A DNA stretch of 64,000 nucleotides, taken from positions 620,001 to 684,000 of the forward strand of contig BCIG01000003.1 in NCBI GenBank assembly GCA_001599915.1. Reading direction: 5' to 3'. Each line of letters begins with the position of its first letter. Position 1 is the stretch's first letter. A model generated the notes under the pieces. It did no database searches. It saw nothing but the letters and a program-made list of their open reading frames with translations, and was not told where the DNA came from. Positions 11,878 to 23,531 of the stretch are shown piece after piece. This stretch comes from Symbiotaphrina buchneri (taxonomy: Eukaryota; Ascomycota; Symbiotaphrinales; Symbiotaphrinaceae). The position numbers and the translations under genes were made by a program.

Positions 11878-14800
11878 AGGCAACTAGTACTTTCGTCACT
11901 AGGGAACGGGATATCTGGCGTTTGGTGGTGCCCATCATGGGTGGTGTGCTTCATTTTCAATGGTGATACCACATCCGGTCGTAGGGGAGGTATCTCGGTG
12001 GCCTATGGGGCTACGTTACGACAGTAGGGGCTGCCGTAGGGCGTCTTTTGGAGTTGTCAGGAGGGATTACAGGCAGGGCGGCGTGACGTTACAGAGGCCA
12101 TCTGCTTTTCACGGCTACGATTGCTTTTCTGCCATGATCGCCTTCCTTTAGATATTTGCAAAACAGCATTCGATTGAGCATAGACTTCAGTAGCATAGCT
12201 TTTTCAACTTTCATGATTGAAATGAACTTCTCTGACGATCGCTGTTCAGACCTCAAAGGTTTCCGTCGCGAGCGTTCCCATTCCTGGACACGCTGGACTG
12301 TCAACTCTTTCGAGGGCTTCGAATGAACACATTTAGCATGGAATGAACTAGCCCTACGGCGGCAACGGGGAAGGCGGGATGCATCCGGTGGCTTGGGTGA
12401 TCTGGACACTTGTGCGACGTCTAAAGCCGTTCGTCACTACCGTAGTCCTTTCCTCTTTCTCAGGCCCTTATAAGGCCCACAGTCGCTCTGTGCCCCATGG
12501 GTTTGCCAGGGCTCCCTGACTAGCCGGCTGGCCTGACCCTAGACCATGACCTATCACGTAACACATCCGTTCGTATTGTTCTCATTTCCACCCTATGGAG
12601 CTCCTGCGATCCGCAACGGCCATGCCTTTTTGCTGACCTCCCCCTGCCGGGCTCCAGGTCGGCCGATCTCCCGTTCAACTTATGCCGGTCATACCTCCTG
12701 TGCTACAGTACGCCTCAATGCCGGCCCTCACACCACCCACGAAGTTGGCCATATCTGTAGGGGCCCAGGCGAGCTGCAGTTGTGCGATGTCTCCATGCTG
12801 GAGTAGGACGTGATACCTCGCTCTGATCAATGCAAGCACGAAGCACCGCCCCTCTAGCAACAAATAAGAGTCCAGGCATCCAGGCATGAAGGAAGGTCAT
12901 ACATGCACAATTATCATAAACTATATGTTTCCTGATTCCGAGACAAATATGAGGCTCGGGCTCAGATCACAGGCAGCAGTGGACTGTGACCGGCCATGAG
13001 AGGTCAGATTCGATTGGTGATGCCATGACCGAATAAGATCAAGGTTACGGTAGGACTATAACGCGGAACCCGTGGTCCCACTGGCCCACGATGTGCCCCG
13101 AGGAACACAGCACACGTGCGTGTGCCGTGTGTGTATCGGTACCCAATGGGCCAGGCTACCTACCTTAACTACACAACATGTGAGCAGGGAAGCCCCGGCG
13201 CCCCGGTGCGTGCGCGACAACAGTATGGTAGCACCGTGGTCGTGTCTGCTGAAACGTCCACCGTGCAACTTCTCCCCATATCTGTCCGCTTATACTTTCC
13301 AAGGACGTCACCGAGAGGTCGAGCAGGTGCGCCCTCAGGTCCTCCCCCGATGGTTCATTCATACCCTTCATTTCAAAGAAGGATGTCGTACATGCAACTT
13401 TTAGAAACTGAAGCCCGACTTCGTCGCAGCAAGTGATGCTCGATCTAACAGTGGCAGGAGGAAAAGGTTTCCGTGCGTTTCGCTGGGCATATTGTGCTTA
13501 TTAAGCCCCCCTGAATCAGGGGGTTCAGGGGGTGAGAGTGCCCACTTGTTCTTCACATCGCATTCTGCCTACTGCGACATGCCACAGCGAACAGTAGGAG
13601 CAGACCGCTTTCTTCTAAAAAAATAACCGTACGAGTTGCAAAAAAAATTGATCTCCTGGAATTATGCAGTATGGTGGATCTATCAGAATCAACCTATCGA
13701 CTCGATCCAATGCTTATTGCACCTTGCCAATGAAGCCTCTTCAAACGAGGGACGAACAGTGTCCGCTGTACTGATATGCAGTAAAGACTTTCGAAATCCG
13801 AGGAGATAGTGCAATTGATGCAAATACATGCAGGCAAAAGTAAGCGATTTTTATCAATGGATTTTGGGCCTCCTGGAGGATCAGTGTCCGCCTTCAGGGG
13901 TGGCTTGGCCTATCTTCTCCCGTTTGGGCTGCCTGCATCGGAATAACGCAAAGCTACAGATGAACATTTCTCCCCTCTCACGCTCGCTCCCAAGATCTAG
14001 GCCGATCGGGGACATCGTCCGCCGTTCCTGTCAATCGCCCGCATGGATCTGACGGATCGGGTCTCTGATGGATAGTCTATTATGGGCTGACAAGGGTTAA
14101 ACAGACAACAGGGCAAGATGGTCTATGACATGAAAAGGAGAAATATGATATGCGACTCTGGATCGCCGAGACATCTCCTGCTTATCACTGAAAGGTGGCG
14201 ATGATGAAATTGCAGGCCGAGCGAGGAAAAAGTGGCAGAGACGGAAATGTCAATGCAGTCGCCGACCGCACCGGTCTGGAGATTGCCAATGTGGGAAAAT
14301 ATTCCCGCACAATGCATTGCTGCAATATTTTTCGCCTGCAGCCCGCATCGCATAAACGAGGATTCCAGCATCGGTGTTGGACCAGAATAGTCGATTCGGT
14401 CCCTCATCCCGGCAAGCCATGCGGTCGGCGGGCGTCAAAAATCCCTGACCCAGCGGGCCGCGAAGACGCGTTGGGATCTTGTTCCGCTATTGCTCGCCTC
14501 AGCAGATGCGGCGGTGAAGAAAGAGAGAGACCCTTTCCCGCACATCAACTCTACGGGCTCGCCTCCTTGAAGCGCCGTGCCGCCTCCCCGTGCTCGGCAA
14601 AGCAGCCTTCTGGTGTCGTGCGACTCCATCCCAGCCCCGTGGGCCCAGATCTGGGCACGAGCGGACGGCTCAGCCGTCCATGAGCACTGGAACATCTACG
14701 CCATTGGACCATCGCGGTCGCACGCGCCGATGCTGGAACCAGATAGTCTGTTTAAATTCTCTATAATGATTCATTCCACTCGGAGATACGAGATGTGGCG

Positions 14801-15088
14801 TTCTCAAATGGGACAATGTGGATAGAATGACCTCGGAGTCCATCAGCCAAGTCTAGCGCTGTATCATTACATGTTCCATTGGACATGCGGAGCTTCAATT
14901 GCGATCTATCATAAAGCATGGTATCTCTGCATCACAAAGCTTTCTCGGAGAATCCAAGTAGATTCACAGGCTGAGGGCTCCATATTGACAGACCTATGCC
15001 AACAAGTCCTAAGATTGGACGAAGTTGGCCTCAAGAAAGCCATCAAAGCCTGCCTCAAACGCCGAAAAGCAGAATACATGAGGGTGGA
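11878..15088. other. 3.2-kb gene-free stretch between convergent genes
   Basis: The stretch lies between the 3' ends of the forkhead and RTC1 genes. Many short open frames exist on both strands, but none shows a domain, signal peptide or linked splice sites. A short GC palindrome at 13507-13523 is the only clear structure. The length is unusual for two convergent 3' ends, so a non-coding transcript or a rapidly evolving small gene is possible. Confidence 0.5.
13507..13532. repeat. Palindrome with three STRE-like (CCCCT/AGGGG) cores
   Basis: CCCCCTGA (13507-13514) is followed after one base by its exact reverse complement TCAGGGGG (13516-13523), and TCAGGGGG recurs at 13525-13532. The cores match the yeast Msn2/4 stress element, but no gene start lies close by, so function is unknown. 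Confidence 0.55.
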
Positions 15089-18000
15089 CTACTCGTCCTT
15101 TGGATCTAACAGTCTCACCCTTCTGCCACTGCTTTGTGGCCCTGATTGCACGCTTGTAACCGAAGTTCCGGTATCCCCACCGATGATGCTTCTGGCCCTC
15201 TCCACAGCGCGACTTTCAGGGGCTACCCAACTGTCCCTCCTTGCGGACGGCTGCTCCTTCTTCTGCATCCCGTCCAGCCTCTCGCTGCGCCTTTGCCCAG
15301 GTATGCAGTCGTGCAAACACCCAAGTGTAGCGCATCCCCCCTCACTGAATTCTTGAGCCCACCATTCTTCCATGCAGTCGGCATGTCCGCCGTGCCCACA
15401 CCCATGACACCAAGCCCATAAGTTCATTCCAGGTTTCTTCCACAACCCGCAGAGCGAACACGGCGCCTGTACACCGTTGCAATTTTCGCAAACCAATGAG
15501 TCGCGCTTGCTTTGCGTATTTCGCAAAGGCTTGCCGCAACCCTGGCAGAGGAGCCCGAAATAGTTGTTTTGCATCCCGGACTCATACACCGCTTCAAACT
15601 CAGGATAGCAGATCTTGCGCAGGAAGGCAGCCTCTAGGTGCACCTTCAAATCGACCAAGCGAGTGTAGTATGTTGTGAGAATGGCTTCTGCTTGCAGAGC
15701 TGGGATTGCGTCCGGGGGCAGAAGCGGCCGTAGAAGGACTAGAAGGACGGCAGGGATTTGTGGATCGCAAAGCTTTATCAAATGGAAATCGATGACCTTG
15801 CGGAGCATTTGAATTACGTCCCAGGGAGCAGGGGCGTCTGAGTGTGCATCGCCTGTGCCATCAATACCCCGAAGAAAGTCCGCATCACGAGCTTCGTCAA
15901 TCAAGGTAAACTCGTACTTGTCAGCCTCCTTCGGCATCTCAGGTGCAGCTGGTGATTGTAGAGGAGATTCTGGAATAATAGTACCGCTGGCCTCCAGCGG
16001 CTCTTCGTAGGCGGAGGAACTGGCGGTGCGAGAATGAGTTGGTCTATTTGGAAAAGCCTGTGTCTCTGCGTCAAAGCTCAGTGCGTTTGCCGCCGAATCT
16101 TTGACACCTGGCATCTCATCGAAGTCATTCTCTCCACCTGGAGCCGCCTCAGCCCATTCACCCGGAGATGAGCTTCGTCCAATATGGAGTTCGCCGAATG
16201 AACTGGCTAGGGAGCGATTGCGCTGAGAACTTCCAGCAGACGCCGAAAACATCTCAAAGCTTTCATTCGAGTCGTGTCTATCGAACAATGGTCGCGCAAT
16301 GCTCTTTGCCTGTCCTTCTGTAGGAAGCTCAAGACTGAGGACAGGTTTGGGCTGAACCTGATAGCTGCTGATGTTGGCTCTGCGCTCGGCCAGATCATGC
16401 TCCGAATCGTACCACCGAGGGGCGAAAAAAGACGAGGGTTGCAGCGGGCTTGCCTGCTCAGTATCATCAATCCGGTGCTGACTGTGTGTTGTGGTTGAAG
16501 AATCAGTGCTGCCAGACGAGCCGTAGGCGGGAGGGGGAAGAGCAGGCGTATCCTCATCGTTGATGTCCGCTATAGAGCTTCGCAAGGCACTGCCACGGGT
16601 CGCTGTTGCCGGTGAGTCAGAGACCGGCCGAGCGAGTGGCGTCGCAAGGCTCGAAGGTGTCTCAGAACCTCTCCGTAACCGCCGTGTTGCGGCCACGGTT
16701 GGTAGATTTACGGGCGATGGCTTCGCTGTAACATCCATCTTTCCTGTTGCCTCAGATCTTGACGGAGTGTCATCGTTCATCTGTTGTGATACGACGTCTG
16801 GCGAGTGAGCGTCTGAAAGGTCTTTCATTGTTTGGCTCTTTCTGGTCCGCAGTTCCTTCTCGATTGCTAGGCCCAGTATCCTCCACGTCTGAGCATCTCT
16901 ATAACGCGCTCGAGACTCGGCATGTTGGGCATTTGTTTCAAAGACTCGGCGCATCCTGAGATCGAGATCCAACTCCATGAGAGACTTTGGTCGTAGATAG
17001 ATTAGCTCCAAATACTTCTCCGCGAGGTGTCTGAAGGCACCAGCGTCGAATGAACCGGGGATATGGCCGACTGCACCCAGTTGCTCGGTTTGGAACTCCC
17101 CATACTGCTCAAGGATCTCATCAAGGCCGATGACGTTCATTGTCGTGCTTGCAGATGGAGGCGTGCTACTTGCTGATTTGAGTGATTTTGTGCTTGACGT
17201 CCTTCCGTGCCGGCGCTTGAGGGAGGAACTCAGGAAACCGTCGTCGACACCATCATCCGTCGTGCTTTTGCTGCTAGCAAACCTGTCACTGCCGGACTTG
17301 TTTCGGCCGCCCACTGGCAGGTTGCCGCTTGTGTGCTCGAAGTCTACCATGGCTCGGCGACCAGGTCTTTGTTGCGTGAAGAGCGCAACTTCTCCGTCAG
17401 CAGCACAAGCTAAGGCTGAAAAGCTACGCCTGTCGATAACCTTAGGGGTAAAGTAAAGATCGGTCTGCTGAAAGGTACCCTCGGCGCCAACAGTCCACAG
17501 CAGGTTCTCGGAATGCCAAAGCAGGTCAGTTGGTTCACTATTATACCGGTCAAGTTCCTGATATGGGATGTACGGCCGGCGGAAGTCCCAGAGATGGATG
17601 CGTGGGTCTCGATTGCTGTAGGATGTTACCAGTTGACTTGACTCCCAGCCACTGTTTCCGCCTGTTCGATTTACCGACCAGCTTCCGGGCCGCCAGCGCA
17701 CGTTCATCACCCCTTGCGGGCATCGAAACTGCCAGGCTGGCTTCTGTCTACGATTTGCTGACGAAAAGTCCCAGACCCGCACAGTTTTGTCCACGCTTGC
17801 ACTAACCAGATGCTTCCCGTCCGGATGCCAGTCGAGTGAGAAACAAGCCTTGTCATGGGCATTTATCTTCAACTGGGATATGTTGGGTTTCTTCATATTC
17901 CACTTCTGGATCATTCCACTGTCCGTACTGAAGGCGAACTCCAAGCCATCCGTGGGTGACCAGCGCACGTCACGAATACCTTCGGCATTTCCAAAGTACT

Positions 18001-18806
18001 GGGACATGCTCTTGCACGTCATGACACTCTTGCCTGCTCCAAGATCGCGCAAGTCCCACAGTCTAACAGTGGCATCTTGGCTCGCCGACAGCAAAAAGCC
18101 ACCATTATGTGGATTGAAAGCAATCCTATGCACCTGACGATTATGCTCCTGCAGGCGAGCAACCTCTAGCCCAGGCTTTGTCATATCATAGACAACGACC
18201 CTCCCATTGGCGGCGGCCGTGGCAATGACTGTATCATATCTTCCATGGGACCATTTGACATCAGTGGCGGCAAGCTGATCCTTATGCTTTGCAGAAAGCG
18301 CCCCTCCGACAACATTGTGGGTTGAGGCATATGTGACAACCGCATTCCGCAGATTGAAGTCTTCTTCACAACTGGGCCCGTTCACACGGATTGTTTTCAA
18401 AACCTCTCTTCCGGCCACTATGGCATGTGTCTTCTGCGGCGAGATATCGACTGCGGCGACAGGTAAGCCTATCCGGTAACTTGTCGTCTGAGACGAGAGT
18501 GGGCTACTGGAGAATCAGCCTTGCTCGACTAAAGGAAAAAAGCCATGTGTCCCGAGACGTCTGAAATACCTACCTTGCGAATCTGGGTGCATCCGTCGAC
18601 CTAGCTCTGAGGTTGCTCCCATCTCCCACTCTGTGAGCCTGGGAGCTGGGCGGTCTGGAGCTGTAGAAGAGAGGCTGAGTGAACCGTGCCAACGCATTTG
18701 TCGCCTTAGCTGCATATCGGCTCTGAGGCGGCAGGGGAGGTGCAGGAGGAGGAAGAGGCGGCGCTGCTGGCACTGCTGAAGGATTGACACGGGGATGTTC
18801 CGACAT
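15089..18806 (-). CDS. RTC1: RTC1 / WDR24-like subunit of SEACAT (GATOR2)
   Basis: Two exons, 18806-18574 and 18506-15089, give about 1216 aa. The 67-nt intron joins in phase to read APRFASSPLSSQ. A proline-rich N-terminus (about 75 aa) precedes a WD40 propeller with several recognisable blades ([48 protein letters not shown]). A long low-complexity Ser/Thr/Pro middle follows. The C-terminus carries a Cys/His zinc-binding RING-like module ([38 protein letters not shown]). This is the Rtc1/WDR24 arrangement; S. cerevisiae Rtc1 is slightly longer. SEACAT relieves SEACIT inhibition of TORC1 at the vacuole in response to amino acids. The paralogue Mtc5/WDR59 lacks this exact order, so RTC1 is preferred. 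Confidence 0.92.
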
Positions 18807-19560
18807 ACTGGCTTATTGCCGACGTGGTCGTGCAGATTGATGAACAGGCGGATCGCGGTCCATGATTGGCTTCTTCAAGAAGTGATATCCCGCAGATTGA
18901 GGGAAGGCCGGCGCGATCAAGGAGATCCCGCTTCTCGGAACCACGATTTGAGTTCCCGGCTCGCGACCACACTCACCCCTTCCGTCACAGCAAACATACC
19001 TCAGGATTCACCTTGCGGATTATTGAGCGTTTAGGATTGGCCTGAAGTTGAGAGGAAGGAAACTGGCCCGTGCATTCGTGCACAGCTACTCCGGTACAGC
19101 CGTATCTCTTTGGAGCTAGGATGAGTCTTGGCCCCTACGACTACGCTGAACTAAGCCCTTTCCATGCATACGGGCTCCATCGGCGGTCTTCCTCGGTCTG
19201 GATTTACGTAGCTACCGAAGGCGGTGTACTCGGTGTACTATGCCGTAACGAAGAAGAAGCTATCCGGGATATATCACTAGGGCAGATCCCGGCGAGTCCC
19301 CATATCGACGCCGGTGGCTTTCCGACGATCTGCTCTAGTTTTACCCTCACCTAGGTATCTACCTTCTTCACACCCCGTTCTACCTCACACCTTCGCTCTC
19401 ATTCTTCTTTTCAATCGTTACTGTTCATCCTTCCTCTTCACCGGTGTAATCCCCCACGCGTGCCATGGTGTCGGGGCAAACCTCCTTTGGTGACAGCAAC
19501 TGAGAGGTGCATCAAACCTGCTTCCCTCTTCCGCTTGACGGAATCTCCATAGATGGTGCA
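18807..19560. other. Divergent promoter region RTC1 / HMT1-type ABC gene
   Basis: This 750-bp divergent spacer ends in a pyrimidine-rich tract (about 19360-19440) before the ABC transporter start, common upstream of fungal genes. The open frame at 19070-19354 has no family resemblance. No additional gene is seen. Confidence 0.5.
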
Positions 19561-22499
19561 ATGGCCATCCTCATGGCGATCTCTGTAGAGAGGGCGCAGC
19601 AGCTCTTGGATTATCTCCGATATGCATACCCAGTCGTTCTTCTCGTGCTCTTCCTCGTGTTCACCGCGGCTCACAGCATTACAAAAGCGGGTGGCAAGTC
19701 GTCATTCAGTGTACAAACTGGACCAGGCGGCAAGCCGCTGCCATGTAACATCGACAGGCCTACGACCAGCAAGGATGACCATTACTTTACCCCGTTGCAG
19801 AAGGGTCTGTTCACATGGCTCTCGGTCGGGGTCATTGTCACTTTCCTTGCGAATGCGGTTAACGTCGTGACCCATGCGGTCGTCATGCGTGAAGAAGGCT
19901 GGTGGTGTGGTCAGGCAATGGCGGTCAGTTACAAACTGACAGGGATCCATTCAGTAAAACTAATGATTTATAGATATACGTTGTCGCGTCCTTCTTTGTC
20001 TATACGCTTTTCCTGATCTCTCTCATTGACGCCCATCCATCACCTACGGTCGTTCACTTCTGTACGTGGATGGTTGGTCTTGGCTTGGAACTCGTCCTGC
20101 TGGCTACCTCAGCGGCTCTTTACAAGTCAGCGCATCGGGGACCCAGTGTTCGACCTCCTGCGGATGGGACCGTACGCACAGGACCTACTGGGTGGGACAT
20201 CGCGGAAATTGTAATAGATGTGTTACGTGTCATGCTTCTCATAGTCATCAATGGGCTTTATGCTGTTCTTGTTGTTCTTCGGCGGTCGAAATCACCCGAG
20301 ACAAACGAAAATGGAGGCAATGCGGAAGAGACATCCGGTCTTCTTGCAGGGAACCGGCCAACGAACGGGAACGCGCATGGGATTGCTGCTAGCTATGGCA
20401 CCGCGACTGCGCATCCTCCTACAGGAGGGGCACAGGCGCCTCGCGACGGATGGAGTAGGCCTACTACGGCTCCCTCGAAGGGTTGGTGGGAGTATCTCAG
20501 GGGCTATTCAATCTTCTTCCCATACTTATGGCCTTCAAAGGACAAGAAGCTTCAAGCATATGTCTTTATCTGCTTCATACTGGTCTTACTTCAGAGGGGC
20601 GTCAATGTCCTCGTCCCCTATCAAACGGGTCGTGTTACAGACATACTATCCGGTGAAGATGGGCCCCAGCAAAGCACACCATGGGGTGCTATCTGTCTTC
20701 TGATAGGCTTGAAATTCCTGCAGGGGAATAGTGGCATCATTGGCGCTCTACGCTCTATTTTCTGGATCCCAGTCGGGCAATACTCGTACCAGGCGCTCTC
20801 TACTTCAGCTTTTGAACACGTCCACAGTCTCAGTCTCGACTTCCACCTGGGAAAGAAAACTGGAGAGGTTCTGTCAGCACTCAGCAAAGGCAACTCGATC
20901 AACACTTTCCTTGAACAAGTCACCTTCCAAGTACTGCCGATGTTGGTGGATCTCTGCGTCGCTTTTGCGTACTTCCTGATCGCATTTGACGCCTACTACG
21001 CGCTGGTAGTAGCGATTGTGACCTTCTGGTATCTGTATTTGACCATAAGACTTGCTCAGTGGAGAGCAGAAATGAGAAGGCAAATGGTCAACGCGAGCAG
21101 GGAAGAAGACGCGGTTAAGTAAGTCCCAGATATGATAATAGTCACGAAGTCGCAGGCTAACAAGACATCAAGAAATGACTCAATGGTATCGTACGAGACT
21201 GTGAAGTACTTCAATGCTGAACAGTACGAGTTCCAACGGTATCGTAGCGCAGTGCAGAAGTTTCAGCGCGCTGAATATCAGGTCTTCTTTTCTCTGAATG
21301 TGATGAACGTGGTGCAGAATATGGTCTTCACATTGGGATTCTTGATCAATTGCTTCATTGCGGCTTATCAAGTTACTTCTGGGCAATGCAAAGTCGGTCG
21401 TTTCGTTACGCTCTTAATATACATGGCACAACTACAACAACCGCTAAACTTCTTTGGCACTTTCTATCGAACTATTCAATCCGCACTAATCAATTCTGAA
21501 CGGATGCTGGAATTGTTCAAAGAGCGGCCAACTGTTGTGGATGAGCCAGACGCACGACCTCTACCTTCCTGCGAGGGCGAGATCCGGTTCGACTCCGTCA
21601 ATTTTTCCTATGACTCCCGAAAACCTGCGCTTACCGGCTTGACGTTCCGTTGTGCCCCAGGCACTACCACTGCACTTGTTGGTGAATCCGGCGGCGGCAA
21701 GTCCACCGTCTTTCGGCTTCTGTTCAGGTTCTACAATGCCCAGGAGGGTTCGATCCAGGTGGATGGTCACGATGTCAAGACCATCACCATTGACTCTCTT
21801 CGACGCCATATGGGCGTGGTGCCACAGGATACAGTTCTTTTCAATGAGTCCTTGATGTACAATCTTAAGTACGCGAATCCATCCTGCACGGACGAGCAGG
21901 TATATGAAGCTTGTCGAGCGGCTTGCATACACGATAAGATCCTTACTTTTCCGGATGGCTATCAGACCCGCGTAGGTGAGCGTGGCTTGCGGCTGAGTGG
22001 CGGAGAGAAGCAGCGTGTGGCCATCGCTCGCACTATCCTGAAAGGCCCGCGCATCATCCTGCTGGATGAGGCAACGGCAGCGTTGGACACAGAGACAGAG
22101 CAGCACATTCAGTCAGCGCTTTCCAGTCTCAGTCAGGGCCGTACAATGCTGGTGATCGCTCATAGACTGTCCACAATCTCAACTGCAGACCAGATCCTTG
22201 TCCTACATGAAGGGAGAGTTGCGGAGGCCGGAACTCACGAGGAGCTGCTAGCTAAAAAAGGGAAATATGCTAGCATGTGGAAGAAGCAGATCCGTGCTCA
22301 GAAGGCGGCTGAAGAGGCTCAAGCTCTGAAAGACAGGGCGGACAGGTTGAGGCTGGAGACAACGGCAGGCAACGACAGTGGCAGTCAGAGCGAGGACGAC
22401 GGCCCGCCCAGCCGAGGCGCACTGCCTGCTTCCAGCACTGCTCTCCTTGATGAGACCGCCCACGCTCACAGCAATGAGTTACCACCTGGTCACCCTTAG
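19561..22499 (+). CDS. HMT1/ABCB6-type half ABC transporter
   Basis: Three exons: 19561-19923, 19974-21118 and 21173-22499, about 944 aa, all in phase; the last junction restores DAVKNDSMVSYETVKYFNAE, a hallmark of the HMT1/ATM1 branch. An extra N-terminal membrane domain (several hydrophobic helices, residues 1-235) precedes the six-helix exporter core. The nucleotide-binding domain has Walker A GESGGGKST (~673-681), signature LSGGEKQ (~777), Walker B IILLDEA (~797) and H-loop VIAHRLS (~833). A hydrophilic tail ends it. S. pombe Hmt1 moves phytochelatin/cadmium complexes into the vacuole, and ABCB6 relatives handle porphyrins and metals. A vacuolar metal or thiol-conjugate role is therefore likely, but the substrate is not shown. 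Confidence 0.92.
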
Positions 22500-23531
22500 T
22501 GCGGGTTCTGACCGTCAATCTAAATGCTTAATGTCTGCATTTCTGGGGTCGGCGTTGCTAATGATGCTACGACTGTTGCTTATGTTTCTTCACGCAGGTG
22601 GCAGACGTTCGGCCGCAAGGCACAATTCGGGCGGTCAATTGTCCCTTTGCTTTCACTGCTTGTAAATAGACACTCGCAAAACGGGGTACACAACCATAAT
22701 ACAATGCAAAAGATGTATTCTAGGGACCGGGATTAGACCTATTGCGATTGCTAGATCAGATGCTCGTAGAATCACAGAAAGCCTTCTGGCAAGCTGAGAG
22801 ACTGGACATCGTCCAGGGGAGGGGACTCCAGCAGATCACAGTCTATTCGCTATAAATCAGACAGCCCCCCTACAGTCATGAGAAGTTGAGAATGCCACCT
22901 CGCCCACGGGTCTAGCATCGAATCGTGGATTTACATGATCAGCCAATGAAAATCGCGTAAGTTGCCCCTTTCCCAATTACCACTCCTGATGGAGCTAACA
23001 TCCCAGCTTCCTAGTTTAGTTCATCTTATTTCAGTCTCAACTAGTACTCAAAATTTGTTATCAGTCGACACCTGATCTTTCCAAGCAGTCAAGATGGAGT
23101 CACAATGCAATGTAGAAGCGCACTTGCAATTTGGCGCTACTTTACAAGGCTCGACATTTGCCTCCAAGCTCACATTGGAGGCGCCGAGTGAACTATTGTA
23201 CACGTCCATGGGAATCAAATGATGCGAAACACAATATCAGCAGTCGCCATGTGCTGCCATCCAATATCCACGCCTATGATGCAAGCGCTTCCAGTTCCGC
23301 GCAAGGTTGGTATTCTGGAGAAACACACAAGAGCAAAACGACCAAAAAGAATTTCCTCATTGGACCCGATCAGAATAACTGCATGCTTGCTGTGAACGTA
23401 TCCTACGCGGCTCAACTCACACCAAGCAACCACCCAGGCGAACTAAACTGCCGCAAATACGCCGATTGTCGCATCCACTTCTCTTGTAACCTGGACGAAA
23501 AGGTAGGTCTTCTGCAATGGATCCGGGGCAA
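22500..23531. other. Gene-free spacer between convergent genes
   Basis: About 1 kb separates two convergent genes. The plus-strand open frame 23131-23544 overlaps the next gene's end and shows no family features. No gene is recognised. Confidence 0.5.

Noticed and set aside
19070-19354. 94-aa open frame upstream of the ABC transporter
   Set aside because: No recognisable features; it lies inside the divergent promoter region.
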